Origin: Paractinoplanes bogorensis
Lineage (GTDB): Bacteria > Actinomycetota > Actinomycetes > Mycobacteriales > Micromonosporaceae
DNA length: 64,000 nucleotides
Direction: 5' to 3'
Assembly (NCBI RefSeq): GCF_018829635.1
Contig: NZ_JAHKKG010000007.1
Coordinates: 248,001-312,000 of the forward strand
Both the position numbers and the translations under genes were made by a program. Position 1 is the first letter of the stretch. Every line of letters begins with the position of its first letter. Below, one piece after another: positions 25,811 through 35,105 of the stretch. The notes under the pieces are model-generated. The model saw only the letters and a program-made list of their open reading frames with translations, made no database searches and was not told where the DNA came from.

Positions 25811-26672
25811 GTGAAGCTTGGCCTGCACATCTCGAACTTCACCTGGCCCGACGGGCGGCCCGGTGCTCGCCGACATCGCCTCCGCGGCGGACGGGGCCGG
25901 CTTCGAGCGGATCAGCGTGATGGACCACTTCTGGCAGATCGGGGTGATCGGCCCGCCGGAGTGGGACATGCTCGAGGCCTACACGGCGCTCGGCTTCCTC
26001 GCCGCACACACGAAGAACGCGAAGCTCTTCACCATGGTTACGGGCGTCGTCTATCGCGAACCCGGCCTTCTCGCCAAGGCGGTCACCACGCTCGACGTGC
26101 TCAGCGGCGGACGGGCCATTCTGGGCATCGGGGCCGCGTGGAACGAGCACGAGTCGATCGGCCTCGGCCTGCCGTTCCCGCCGACCAAGGAGCGTTTCGA
26201 GCGTCTCGAGGAGGCACTGCAGATCTGCCGGCAGATGTTCTCGGGCGACGAATCCCCGTACGAGGGAAAGCATTATCGGCTCGGCCGCACGCTCAACCAT
26301 CCGCTGCCGCTCAGCCGCCCGCACCTGCCGATCCTGGTCGGGGGCGGTGGTGAGAAGAAGACGCTGCGCCTGGTCGCGCAATATGCCGACGCCTGCAACC
26401 TGTTCGCCGGGCCCGAGCTGCCGCACAAGCTCGACGTGCTCAAGCGGCACTGCGACGAGGTCGGCCGCGACTACGACGAGATCCAGAAGACCGTGATGTA
26501 CCGCTACGACCTGGGCGAGAAAGGTGAGCGGGTCGGCGCGACGATCGAGGAGCTGCGCGACCTGCATCGGCTCGGCGTCGAGGTCGGGCACGGCGGCCTG
26601 CGCAACTCGTGGGAGCTGAACCAGTACGAGGTCTTCGCCAAGGAGATCATCCCGGCGGCGGAAGCGTTCTGA
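25811..26672 (+). pseudogene. LLM-class F420-dependent oxidoreductase with N-terminal frameshift
   Basis: A luciferase-like monooxygenase-fold oxidoreductase. GTG 25811 follows GAGGA and begins the expected KLGLHISNFTWPDG segment, but that frame is lost about 15 codons in. The rest of the enzyme continues in the +1 frame (VLADIASAADGAGFERISVMDHFWQ to the stop at 26672). Removing one base near 25856 restores a normal protein of ~287 residues. Core motifs such as VTGVVYREPGLLAKAVTTLDVLSGGRAILG are intact. It may be a true pseudogene, a protein starting internally near GTG 25863, or an assembly error. Confidence 0.75.
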
Positions 26673-26685
26673 GCAGAGGAAGAGC

Positions 26686-27342
26686 ATGGCGATCGAAGCA
26701 GTGGTGTTCGACCTGGACGGCGTGATCATCGACTCCGAGGAGGTGTGGGAGGAGGTGCGGCGCGGCTACGTGGCCGAGCACAACCGCGAGTTCCTTCCCG
26801 ACACACAGAGCCGCATGATGGGCATGAACACCCAGGAGTGGTCCGGTCATCTGGCTGAGGACGTCGGAGTTCCCCGTACGCCCGAGCAGGTCGCCGCCGA
26901 CGTACTGGGCCGGATGGCCGAGCGCTACCGCACGTCGCTCCCGATCATCCCCGGCGCCGCCGAGGCGGTCCGCCGGCTCGGCGCCCGCTTCCCGCTGGCG
27001 CTGGCCAGTTCGTCGGCCCGGGTGCTGATCGACCAGGTGCTCGAGTCGGCCGGGCTGACCGACGCGTTCCGGGTGACGCTCTCGACCGAGGAGGTGCCGC
27101 GCGGCAAGCCGGCCCCCGACGTCTATCTCGCCGCCTGCGAAAAGCTGGGCTACGCCCCGGCCGTGTGCGCCGCCGTCGAGGATTCGAGCAACGGCCTGCG
27201 GTCCGCGGGTGCGGCCGGGCTCGCGGTCATCGCCGTGCCGCACGGCATCTATCCACCCGCCGAGGACGCGCTGGCCCTGGCCTCGATGGTGGTCACCGGC
27301 GTGACCGAGTTGTCACCGGAGGTAATCGAGAACCTCCGATAG
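26686..27342 (+). CDS. HAD-superfamily phosphatase (beta-phosphoglucomutase/GS-like)
   Basis: A 218-residue haloacid dehalogenase enzyme. Motif I DLDGVIIDSE gives the nucleophile Asp9 and acid/base Asp11. Motif II is LASSS, motif III the Lys in RGKPAPDVYL, and motif IV VEDSSNG. The helical cap between motifs I and II places it in subclass I with beta-phosphoglucomutases and sugar phosphatases. It follows the F420 oxidoreductase by 13 bases, so the two probably share a transcript. The substrate is likely a small sugar phosphate. Confidence 0.92.
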   Translation: MAIEAVVFDLDGVIIDSEEVWEEVRRGYVAEHNREFLPDTQSRMMGMNTQEWSGHLAEDVGVPRTPEQVAADVLGRMAERYRTSLPIIPGAAEAVRRLGARFPLALASSSARVLIDQVLESAGLTDAFRVTLSTEEVPRGKPAPDVYLAACEKLGYAPAVCAAVEDSSNGLRSAGAAGLAVIAVPHGIYPPAEDALALASMVVTGVTELSPEVIENLR

Positions 27343-27400
27343 GTGTGAATCGGATTCACCTCGGGTAGGGGGCGGGCGACTGTTCCCCTGGAGGTGGCCT

Positions 27401-29074
27401 GTGGTGCTTGCCGCGGAGAGCGGGCTGAGGCTCGATCTCGACATTTTCGACTACCTGATTTTGATCCTCTACTTCGGCACCGTGCTGGGGGTGGGCTTCG
27501 CGGCCCGAAGAGCGATCAAGACCAGCGCCGACTTCTTCCTCTCCGGGCGTTCGATGCCCGCCTGGGTGACCGGTCTGGCCTTCGTCTCGGCCAACCTGGG
27601 CGCGCTCGAGATCCTCGGCATGGCCGCCAACGGGGCCCAGTACGGCCTGCTGACGCTGCACTACTACTGGATCGGCGCGGTGCCGGCCATGGTGTTCCTC
27701 GGCATCGTGATGATGCCGTTCTACTACGGCTCCAAGGTGCGCAGCGTCCCCGAGTTCCTGCGGCGGCGCTTCAACAACTCGACGCACCTGTTCAACGCGC
27801 TCAGCTTCGCCGTGGCGCAGGTGCTGATCGCCGGCGTCAACCTGTTCGCGCTGGCCCTGATCCTGGACGCGCTGCTCGGCTGGCCGCTGTGGGTGTCGAT
27901 CCTGGTCGGCGCCGCGATCGTGCTGACCTACATCACCATCGGCGGTCTGTCGTCGGCCATCTACAACGAGGTGCTGCAGTTCTTCGTCATCCTGGCCGGC
28001 CTGATCCCGCTCACCATCGTCGGCCTGGTCAAGGTCGGCGGCATCAACGGTCTGTTCGACGCGGTGCGCAGCGGTCCGCTCGGGGACGCCGCCCTGCACA
28101 CCTGGTCGAACACCGGCAGCAGCGCCGACAACCCGCTCGGCGCCAACTGGATCGGCATCCTCTTCGGTCTCGGTTTCGTGCTGTCGTTCGGCTACTGGAC
28201 GACCAACTTCGCCGAGGTGCAGCGGGCCCTGTCGGCCAAGGACATGAACGCGGCCCGGCGTACGCCGATCATCGCCGCCTTCCCGAAGCTGCTGATCCCG
28301 GCCGTCACCGTGATCCCCGGTCTGATCGCGGTCATCACGGTCAAGGGGCTGGGCGCCGACGAGGGCGACCTGACCTACAACAACGCGATCCCGCTGCTGA
28401 TGCGTGACCTGCTGCCCAACGGCGTGCTCGGGGTGGCCGTGACCGGTCTGCTGGCGTCCTTCATGGCCGGTATGGCGGCCAACGTCAGTGGGTTCAACAC
28501 CGTTTTCACGTACGACATCTGGCAGGCCTACATCCGCAAGGGCCGCAGCGACGAGTACTACCTGAAGATCGGCCGCTACGCCACGATCGGCGGTGTCGTG
28601 ATCGGCATCGGCACGGCGTTCATCGCCAGTGGCTACGGCAACATCATGGAGTACATCCAGCAGCTGTTCTCGCTGTTCAACGCGCCGCTGTTCGCGACCT
28701 TCATCGTCGGCATGTTCTGGAAGCGGATGACGCCGTGGGCCGGGTTCTGGTCGCTGTTCCTGGGCTTCGTCGCCTCGCTGACGCTCTACATCCTCTATCT
28801 GACCGACGCGGTCGCGTTCAACTCGGCGCTGGAGCAGAGCTTCTGGGGTGCCGGCGTGGCCTTCGTCACGGCGGTCATCGTGGCCATCGCGGTCACCCTC
28901 TTCACCCCGTCCAAGCCGGACGAGGAACTGCAGGGTCTCGTGTACGGCCTCGGTGGCTCGACGACCAGCGGTGAGGTGATCGTCTCGGGTGACAAGGTCT
29001 GGTGGCGCAACCCGGTCGTGCTCGGCCTGACCGCAGTCGTGCTGGCCCTCGCCCTCTACATCCCGGTCTGGTAA
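27401..29074 (+). CDS. Sodium/solute symporter (SSS family)
   Basis: A 557-residue transporter starting at GTG 27401 (or 27404), with GGAGGT upstream. About 14 hydrophobic segments are visible. Family markers include ADFFLSGRSMPAWVTGLAFVSANLGALEILG in the first helices and SGFNTVFTYDIWQAYIRKG near the middle. It resembles the SGLT-like branch that imports sugars or other organic solutes with sodium. A small two-helix membrane protein follows 13 bases later and is likely its partner. The substrate cannot be read from the sequence. Confidence 0.93.
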   Translation: MVLAAESGLRLDLDIFDYLILILYFGTVLGVGFAARRAIKTSADFFLSGRSMPAWVTGLAFVSANLGALEILGMAANGAQYGLLTLHYYWIGAVPAMVFLGIVMMPFYYGSKVRSVPEFLRRRFNNSTHLFNALSFAVAQVLIAGVNLFALALILDALLGWPLWVSILVGAAIVLTYITIGGLSSAIYNEVLQFFVILAGLIPLTIVGLVKVGGINGLFDAVRSGPLGDAALHTWSNTGSSADNPLGANWIGILFGLGFVLSFGYWTTNFAEVQRALSAKDMNAARRTPIIAAFPKLLIPAVTVIPGLIAVITVKGLGADEGDLTYNNAIPLLMRDLLPNGVLGVAVTGLLASFMAGMAANVSGFNTVFTYDIWQAYIRKGRSDEYYLKIGRYATIGGVVIGIGTAFIASGYGNIMEYIQQLFSLFNAPLFATFIVGMFWKRMTPWAGFWSLFLGFVASLTLYILYLTDAVAFNSALEQSFWGAGVAFVTAVIVAIAVTLFTPSKPDEELQGLVYGLGGSTTSGEVIVSGDKVWWRNPVVLGLTAVVLALALYIPVW

Positions 29075-29087
29075 GGGGAGAACGACC

Positions 29088-29387
29088 ATGACGGAGAAGA
29101 ACAACCAGGTCGACGAGCAGAAACTGTCGGCCGCGGCGCGGCTGTTCGACGTACGGCGGGTGATCGGTGGCCTGTTCGTCGTGTACGGCGTGATCGTCAC
29201 GCTGATCGGCCTGTTCGACAGTCAAGCCGAGATCGACAAGGCCGAGGGCGTACGGATCAACCTGTGGATGGGCATCGGCATGCTCGTCCTGGGTCTGCTC
29301 TTCCTGCTGTGGCTGCGGCTCAATCCGCCCAAGACGCCCGACGCGTCGGAGATCACTCCCGAGGACGACCGTCCCGCAGCGCACTGA
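29088..29387 (+). CDS. Small two-helix membrane protein linked to the SSS transporter
   Basis: A 99-residue protein from ATG 29088 with GGGGAG upstream. Two membrane segments, VIGGLFVVYGVIVTLIGLF and INLWMGIGMLVLGLLFLLWL, flank a short charged loop. Both ends are polar and the C-terminus is acidic. It lies 13 bases behind the symporter gene and is almost certainly in the same operon. Small accessory membrane proteins occur beside several SSS transporters, but its role here is inferred from position only. Confidence 0.85.
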   Translation: MTEKNNQVDEQKLSAAARLFDVRRVIGGLFVVYGVIVTLIGLFDSQAEIDKAEGVRINLWMGIGMLVLGLLFLLWLRLNPPKTPDASEITPEDDRPAAH

Positions 29388-29475
29388 GTATCGAGGCGGT
29401 GTGACCTGGTTGCCTTCGGGTTGCACCGCCTCCGCTTCCTTCGCGACGCGACCGGGCGTGACCGATAGACGGGGC

Positions 29476-29727
29476 ATGGAAGCCATCGCACCCATCAGCA
29501 ACGCCCGGGCCGGCGGTTACCGCACCGCGGGCTGGCAGCAGCAGATCCGAGTCGACTACGCCGTGAACAAGGTCATGCAGACCCACCGGGGGCAGAACGA
29601 GAGCCAGGTGGCACAGGCCATTCACGACCAGCTCCGCGCCGTCGGCGTGGTGCCCAACAGCCGTCAGATCGCCCAGTACGCGGCGGCGATCTCGGCTCTG
29701 CCCGAACTCCCGCCCAACAACAACTAG
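29476..29727 (+). CDS. Small soluble protein, function unknown
   Basis: An 83-residue protein from ATG 29476. It has a short variable N-terminus (MEAIAPISNARAGGYR) and a helical core with AVNKVMQTHRGQNESQVAQAIHDQLRAVGVVPNSRQIAQYAAAISAL. There is no signal peptide or membrane helix. A strong hairpin follows its stop by five bases, which supports a real gene end. I do not recognise the family. It may be monocistronic, since 88 bases separate it from the transporter operon. Confidence 0.65.
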   Translation: MEAIAPISNARAGGYRTAGWQQQIRVDYAVNKVMQTHRGQNESQVAQAIHDQLRAVGVVPNSRQIAQYAAAISALPELPPNNN

Positions 29728-29732
29728 CTCTC

Positions 29733-29760
29733 CGGCCCGGTCCCCTCAGGGGGCCGGGCC
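29733..29760. terminator. Hairpin terminator
   Basis: GGCCCGGTCCCC and GGGGGCCGGGCC pair around a short TCA loop, directly after the stop of the small gene at 29476-29727. Confidence 0.75.
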
Positions 29761-29826
29761 GCATGATTAGATACCCCCGATACATCGGCGATCTTCAACG
29801 TATGCCGCTCAAACGGGGGTTTGAAC

Positions 29827-32800
29827 GTGAGGCACCACACTGCCGCGCGCCTTCGTGCCGTACTGACCGGGGCGCTCGCCGCCCTCGTCGCCGGCACGCT
29901 GTTGCACGCTCCACCCGCCTCGGCCGCGCCGCGGGCACTCGCCCTGGACGCGCCCGCGGTCGTGATTCCACCGCTGGTCACCGAGACCTGGAACGGCACC
30001 ACCGGCGTCGACGCGATCGCCGAGCGGTGGCGCAAGGCGGTCACCGACGTCGCCACCCTGTCGCCCGAGCCCGAGGTCCGCGAGGCGGCACTGGCCGCGC
30101 TGGCCAGCGGTGACCCGGCCGCGGTCCAGAAGTTCGCCACGGTCGACAAGCCGGCCCTGGAGAAGCAGGTCGCCGCGCGCAAAAAGCAGGAGGCGGCCGA
30201 CAACCTCGCACGCATCACGGCGATGAAGGGCACCGGCACGCCCGGCGGCTACTTCAACGCCGAGGTCGAGCGGGTCCTCAAGGGAACCGACAGCGATCGC
30301 TCGGCGTTCCTGGCCTACGGCGGCGACATCGCCCGCCAGCGGGACGAGAAGGTCGCGGCCGACGCCCGCGAGCGGGCCACGCAACTGCGCGAGCGGATCC
30401 GGGTCCTGGTGGCGGCGGCCCCGGCCGAGTCGCGGGTCCGGGCGGCGGCCGATCAGGCGCTGGCCGGCGACGACGCCGCCGTGGCCGCGTTCTGGGCGAC
30501 CGGCTACCTGACCGCGGCCAAGGCCGACGCGGCCGAGCGCGAGCAGTACCTGAAAGACCTCGAGGCGCGGAACAAGGCCGCCGAGGATCTGTCCGACCTG
30601 GCCCAGCGGGCCAAGCGGGCGTCCGAGGCCCGCACCCGGCTGCTGGCCGCGCACGGCGACGGCGTCCGCGCGCTGCAGCAGTCGGCCAACGCGATGGCCG
30701 GCGCGGCCAACGCGGCCCGGCAGTCGCAGCGGGTGCTGGCCGGCTCGGGCACGACCGCGGCCAAGGCGACCGAGCTGAACGCGGCCAAGACCCAGACGGC
30801 CAACCAGGTCACCGCCGCCCGCAACGCCGCGCAGCAGGCCCAGGCGTCGGCGGCGATCGCCACCGCCGCGGCCGACGAGCTGATCGCCACCGGCCTGACC
30901 TACGGGGCCGAGTGGTCGCTGATCACCCAGGGGCTCCGGGACGCCGCCACCGCGGCGCTCGGTGCGGCCACGACCGCGGCGAACGCCATCGACGCGACCA
31001 TCGCGACCAACAACGCCCAGGGCGCTCAGGCCCAGGCCGAAGCGCACGCGAAGCAGGCCGAGGAATGGCGCCGGCACGCCGAGGAGCACGCGGCGGCGGC
31101 GGCCAAGCTGGCCGCGGCGGCCAAGCGGCAGGCCGACGCGGCGAAGACCGCGGCCACCCGCACCAAGGCGGCCCGGGTGAAGGCCGAGGCGGCCGAGGCC
31201 GAGGCGTGGGCCAAGGCCGAGCAGACCCGCAGGCACCGCGAGACCGCCGAGGCGCAGGCCGCCGAGGCCAAGAAGTACCGGCAGGTCGCCGAGTCCGAGC
31301 GGGCCAACGCGGCCCGCTACCGTGCGCAGGCCGAGCAGGAGGCGGCCACCGCCCGGAGCGCACGGCAGCAGGCCGAGGCTCAGGCCTCCATCGCCGCCGG
31401 GGCGCGCAGCCGGGCCGAGGGGGCCGACCGGGCCGCGTCCGGCGCGGCCGACCGGGCCTGGCAGCACGAGGACAGCGCCCGCCGGGCCCGCGACGAGGCG
31501 ATGGCGGCCGAGCGGGCCGAGCAGGCGGCCAAGGCCAAGGCGGCGGCCATGCGCTCGGCCGCCTCGGCCGCGTCCACCGACGCCGAGAAGGCCGAGGCGC
31601 AGGCCCAGGCCGACCTGGCCGATCGCGAGGCCGGCACGGCGGGTACGGCGGCCCGCTCGGCCCGCTCGGCGGCCAACACGGCGACCGGGGCGGCGGCCAA
31701 CTCGCGGGCGGCGGCGACGCAGGCCCAGCGGGCGGCCGACCGGGCCCACGCCGCGGCGCAGCAGGCCCAGGCGGCCGCGGCGGCCGCCGACGCGGCCGCC
31801 GACAAGGCCGAGGCGACCGCGAAGGCGACGCACGCGGCCCGGGTCAAGGCCGACGCGGCCGCCGCCACGGCGACCGCCCAGGAGATCCGCGCCGCCCGGG
31901 CCGCGGAGTCGGCCACCAGGCTGGCCGAGCAGGCGGCCGACGAGGCGGTCCGTGCACTGTGGGCGGCCAACCGGACCCAGGACGAGGCGAACGCCGCCAC
32001 CACCGAGGCGGTGGCGGCGGCGGCCCAGGCCGAGATCGCGGTCAGCGCCGCGGCCGCGGCGCGGGAGTCGGCGGCCGGCATCGCCGAGCCCGCCAACAGC
32101 GCGATCGGCATGGTCTCCCCGTTCACCGGCGCCGACATCGACGCCGACTTCGTGCAGCTGGTGGCCGAGCAGGCCAAGACCATCGGCGCCGAGCAGGCGG
32201 CGGCGGCCGCGGCCCGCGCGGCCGAGGCGGTCACCGCGGCCGAGCGGGCCGAGGCGGCCGCGGTGCGGGCGAACGAGCAGGTGCCGGGCGCGTTCGCGGC
32301 TTCCGCCCGGGCGGCCCGGTCGGCCGCCGAAGCGGCGGCCTCGGCGGCCGAGGCCAAGAAGGCGGCGGCGCAGGCCGCGGCCGACGGTGCCGCGGCCCGT
32401 TCCGCGGCGGCCAGCGCCGGCCGGGCCGACGCCCAGGCCAAGGCCGACGCGATCGCGGCCCGGCAGGCGGCCAACGAGGCCGCCCAGGACGCGGCGATCG
32501 CGGGCCGCGCGGCCGACGCGGCGCAAGCCGACGCCAACGCGGCCAACAGTGCGGCCACGGCGGCCGAGTCCGACGCGGCGGCGGCTCGCGGTGCGGCCGA
32601 CCGGGCCGAGGCCGACGCGGCCAAGGCCCGCACGGCGGCGGACAGTGCGCAGCGGCATGCGGACAGCGCCGCGGTCGCGGCCAGCAACGCCCTGCAGTAC
32701 GCGGTGGCCGCGCAGCAGGCGGCCGAACGGGCCGAGGAGGCGCAGCGCAAGCGCGACGCCCAGGCGATGGCCGACTCGATCGGCGACGACCCGGGACAGC

Positions 32801-33621
32801 CGATCGACCCCGACCTGTTCCAATACCTGACTCCCGAGGAGCAGGAGCGGTTGCGGCAGGCCCAGGCCGAGGGCGGGCAGACGATGCTCGACTGGTTCAA
32901 GGAGAACGCCTGGGACCTGTTCCTCGAGCTCTCCGGGGTCGGCGACATCAAGAAGTGCGTCATGGAAGGCAACATCGAGGCCTGCCTGTGGTCGCTGGCC
33001 AACCTGTTGCCGGCCAACAAGATCTTCGGGACGTTGTTCAAGCTCGGCAAGCTGATGCCGAAGCTGTTCAAGTTCCTCGAGAAGATCAAGGTCGCCCGTA
33101 AGGAGGCCGACGAGCTCAGCGACCTGGCCAAGGCCAAGCGGACGCACGCCAACCCGTGCGGCGGCAAGAAGGCGGCTCGCGCGTCGGTGCGGGCGCAGGC
33201 GGCCGACGTCCCGGACGAGGTCTGTCCGCTCATGACCAACCACGTCGACGGCGCGGACGGGCTGATGGCCGAGGTCGACCGGGACGGCATCCTGAACCTG
33301 TACATCAAGAGCGGGGACAAGACTCCGTCCGGCGGCGAGATGTTCGACGAGGCCCTGGACTGGGCCGAGAAGACCGGAAAGCTCAAGGGGGTCGCCGGCA
33401 AGTGGATCGCCGAGGGCGAGGACCGGGCCCTGGCTGACAACCTCGACTCGTTCAACGCCGGTATCCAGATCAGTTTGGATCCCGAGGAGGCGGCGATGTA
33501 CACCTTCACCGGGAAGAAGGCGGGCCGGGCCGGCTTCACCAAGGCCCGGGTGCTCTACGACAAGCTCAGGGGAACGCCGGGCAACTACACGAACGTCGAG
33601 GTGGTCTTTGAGAAACCCTGA
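29827..33621 (+). CDS. Giant secreted ALF-repeat/alanine-rich coiled-coil protein with C-terminal toxin-like domain
   Basis: A 1264-residue protein, best started at GTG 29827, seven bases after GGGGG. A Sec signal peptide (about 1-35, cleaved after ASA) is followed by two or three ALF-type repeats (EVREAALAALASGDPAAVQKF; RVRAAADQALAGDDAAVAAFWATGY). Residues ~220-970 are a very long Ala/Glu/Arg/Lys heptad-like coiled coil broken once near IGMVSPFTGADIDADF. A hydrophobic, Cys-containing segment (~1025-1090) precedes a ~140-residue globular C-terminal domain with DGILNLYIKSGDKTPSGGEM and NAGIQISLDPEEAAMYTFTG. The architecture is that of a polymorphic toxin: long export stalk plus variable tip. 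The tip matches no domain I know. The next gene overlaps it by 14 bases. Confidence 0.85.
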   Translation: MRHHTAARLRAVLTGALAALVAGTLLHAPPASAAPRALALDAPAVVIPPLVTETWNGTTGVDAIAERWRKAVTDVATLSPEPEVREAALAALASGDPAAVQKFATVDKPALEKQVAARKKQEAADNLARITAMKGTGTPGGYFNAEVERVLKGTDSDRSAFLAYGGDIARQRDEKVAADARERATQLRERIRVLVAAAPAESRVRAAADQALAGDDAAVAAFWATGYLTAAKADAAEREQYLKDLEARNKAAEDLSDLAQRAKRASEARTRLLAAHGDGVRALQQSANAMAGAANAARQSQRVLAGSGTTAAKATELNAAKTQTANQVTAARNAAQQAQASAAIATAAADELIATGLTYGAEWSLITQGLRDAATAALGAATTAANAIDATIATNNAQGAQAQAEAHAKQAEEWRRHAEEHAAAAAKLAAAAKRQADAAKTAATRTKAARVKAEAAEAEAWAKAEQTRRHRETAEAQAAEAKKYRQVAESERANAARYRAQAEQEAATARSARQQAEAQASIAAGARSRAEGADRAASGAADRAWQHEDSARRARDEAMAAERAEQAAKAKAAAMRSAASAASTDAEKAEAQAQADLADREAGTAGTAARSARSAANTATGAAANSRAAATQAQRAADRAHAAAQQAQAAAAAADAAADKAEATAKATHAARVKADAAAATATAQEIRAARAAESATRLAEQAADEAVRALWAANRTQDEANAATTEAVAAAAQAEIAVSAAAAARESAAGIAEPANSAIGMVSPFTGADIDADFVQLVAEQAKTIGAEQAAAAAARAAEAVTAAERAEAAAVRANEQVPGAFAASARAARSAAEAAASAAEAKKAAAQAAADGAAARSAAASAGRADAQAKADAIAARQAANEAAQDAAIAGRAADAAQADANAANSAATAAESDAAAARGAADRAEADAAKARTAADSAQRHADSAAVAASNALQYAVAAQQAAERAEEAQRKRDAQAMADSIGDDPGQPIDPDLFQYLTPEEQERLRQAQAEGGQTMLDWFKENAWDLFLELSGVGDIKKCVMEGNIEACLWSLANLLPANKIFGTLFKLGKLMPKLFKFLEKIKVARKEADELSDLAKAKRTHANPCGGKKAARASVRAQAADVPDEVCPLMTNHVDGADGLMAEVDRDGILNLYIKSGDKTPSGGEMFDEALDWAEKTGKLKGVAGKWIAEGEDRALADNLDSFNAGIQISLDPEEAAMYTFTGKKAGRAGFTKARVLYDKLRGTPGNYTNVEVVFEKP

Positions 33622-33874
33622 TCCGAACGCTCCGGCCTGGGTGGCCGTCGCCCGCGAGTTCGCCGGTGACGGCACCACCCCGGCCGGGATTCTCCGCCGG
33701 GTCCGCGATCGGGAGCCCGGCAGCCTGTCCGGCGGCCTGATCGTCACCGGTCTGGTGATGGGATTCGGTGTGCCGATCCGCACCGCGATGGACACCGTTC
33801 GCTGGCAGGGGCTCGGTGCCGGCCACAGCATGACCGACGACGAGCTGAACGAGCTGCTCGCGCCCTATTTCTAG
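33608..33874 (+). CDS. Candidate immunity protein for the upstream toxin
   Basis: An 88-residue protein from TTG 33608, with GAGGTGG inside the end of the toxin gene. The 14-base overlap means strict translational coupling, the usual layout for a toxin and its immunity protein. It is small, soluble and mixed alpha/beta, with TPAGILRRVRDREPGSLSGG at the start and an acidic C-terminus MTDDELNELLAPYF. No membrane helix is clear, so a cytosolic, intracellularly acting toxin would be expected. The role is inferred from position and size. Confidence 0.75.
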   Translation: MRNPDPNAPAWVAVAREFAGDGTTPAGILRRVRDREPGSLSGGLIVTGLVMGFGVPIRTAMDTVRWQGLGAGHSMTDDELNELLAPYF

Positions 33875-34989
33875 GCGGCGAACCGGAGGATCCGGTCGTC
33901 GCCGCCGCGGGGATCACCTCGGCCGTCCCGGTTCGAGGTGGTCACCCACAGGGCGCCGTCCGGAGCCACGGCCACGGTCCGCAACCGGCCGTACCTACCG
34001 GTGAGCTCGGCCTTGGGTGCGCCGCCACCCAGCGGGACCGTCCACAACCGTTCGCCGCGGAGACCGGCGACATACAGCGTGTTGCCGGCGACCGCCGCGC
34101 CCGACGGCGAGGCGTCGTCGGTGGCCCACTGCACGATCGGGTCGACGTATTTCGCGTTGCCCGCCTTGCCCTCGACCTCGGGCCAGCCGTAGTTCCGGCC
34201 CGGCTCGATCACGTTCACCTCGTCCCACGTGTTCTGGCCGAACTCGATGCCGTACATCGTGCCGTCGAGGCCCCAGGCCAGGCCCTGGACGTTGCGGTGG
34301 CCCAGCGACCACACCGGCGAGCCGGACGGGTTGCCGGGTGCGGGCCTGCCGTCCCGGGTGAGCCGCAGGATCTTGCCGTTCACGTCGTTCCGGTCCTGCG
34401 ACGCGCTTCCGTCGCCGGCGTCGCCCGTGCCCACGTACAGGAAATCGTCGGGACCGAAGGCGAGCCGGCCTCCGTTGTGGATGCGCGCCTTGTCGATCCC
34501 GTCAAAGATCACCTGTGGTTTGCCGCCGAGCTGGAACCGTTCGATCCGGTTGTCGCGGGACGAGGTGAAGTAGGCGTAGACGTACTTGTTCTGCGCGTAG
34601 TCGGGGTCGACCGCGATGCCGAGCAGGCCACCCTCGCCGCCGGCGTCGACCCCGTCGACGTGATGGGCCTGGGTCGGGTCACCGCCGCCGGCCGGGATGC
34701 GCAGGATGTCGCCCGAGTCGCGCTCGCTGACCAGCGCCGAGCCGTCGGGCAGGAACGCCAGCCCCCACGGCACCTCGAGCCCGGTGACGATCGTCTGCGG
34801 CCGGCTCAGATCGGGTTCGCCCTTCTCGGCCGGCTCGGCCGCGGCCGGCGACGACGGCGGTGCGGCCGGTGTGGCCGACGGTCCGTAGGACGTGCCGCTC
34901 GGCGTCGAGGCCTCGCCGTCGGAGCAGGCGACCAGCAGAAAGGCGCCGGCCGTGGCGAGGACGAGACGCGTTCGTGCGGCGGGTGTCAT
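33871..34989 (-). CDS. PQQ-dependent sugar dehydrogenase-like lipoprotein (GSDH family)
   Basis: A 372-residue protein from ATG 34989. The lipobox LLVAC ends at about residue 22, so it is anchored outside the membrane. After a Pro/Ala/Ser linker comes a six-bladed beta-propeller typical of soluble glucose/sorbosone dehydrogenases: VPWGLAFLPDGSALVSERDSG, GGEGGLLGIAVDPDY, NGGRLAFGPDDFLYVGTGD, SLGHRNVQGLAW and EFGQNTWDEVNVIEPGRNYGWP. The catalytic His of the HNGG-type motif is present. It oxidises an aldose or similar polyol if PQQ is available. It is convergent with the immunity gene, overlapping by four bases. Confidence 0.9.
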   Translation of the reverse strand: MTPAARTRLVLATAGAFLLVACSDGEASTPSGTSYGPSATPAAPPSSPAAAEPAEKGEPDLSRPQTIVTGLEVPWGLAFLPDGSALVSERDSGDILRIPAGGGDPTQAHHVDGVDAGGEGGLLGIAVDPDYAQNKYVYAYFTSSRDNRIERFQLGGKPQVIFDGIDKARIHNGGRLAFGPDDFLYVGTGDAGDGSASQDRNDVNGKILRLTRDGRPAPGNPSGSPVWSLGHRNVQGLAWGLDGTMYGIEFGQNTWDEVNVIEPGRNYGWPEVEGKAGNAKYVDPIVQWATDDASPSGAAVAGNTLYVAGLRGERLWTVPLGGGAPKAELTGRYGRLRTVAVAPDGALWVTTSNRDGRGDPRGGDDRILRFAA

Positions 34990-35105
34990 CGCTCCACGGT
35001 GCCACGGCCCGGCGAACTTTCCCCGGTTTACCGGACTCATGATCTTCGTGCGTCCCAAGATGGGGCCGTGCGGTGCCTCGGCCGTGCAGGGCGGAGAGAG
35101 AACGC

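Noticed and set aside
29809..33831. 1340-codon minus-strand frame opposite the ALF-repeat gene
   Set aside because: It is a GC-rich shadow of the alanine-rich coding strand. Its translation is Gly/Arg/Leu low complexity with no domain, and it has no start signal.
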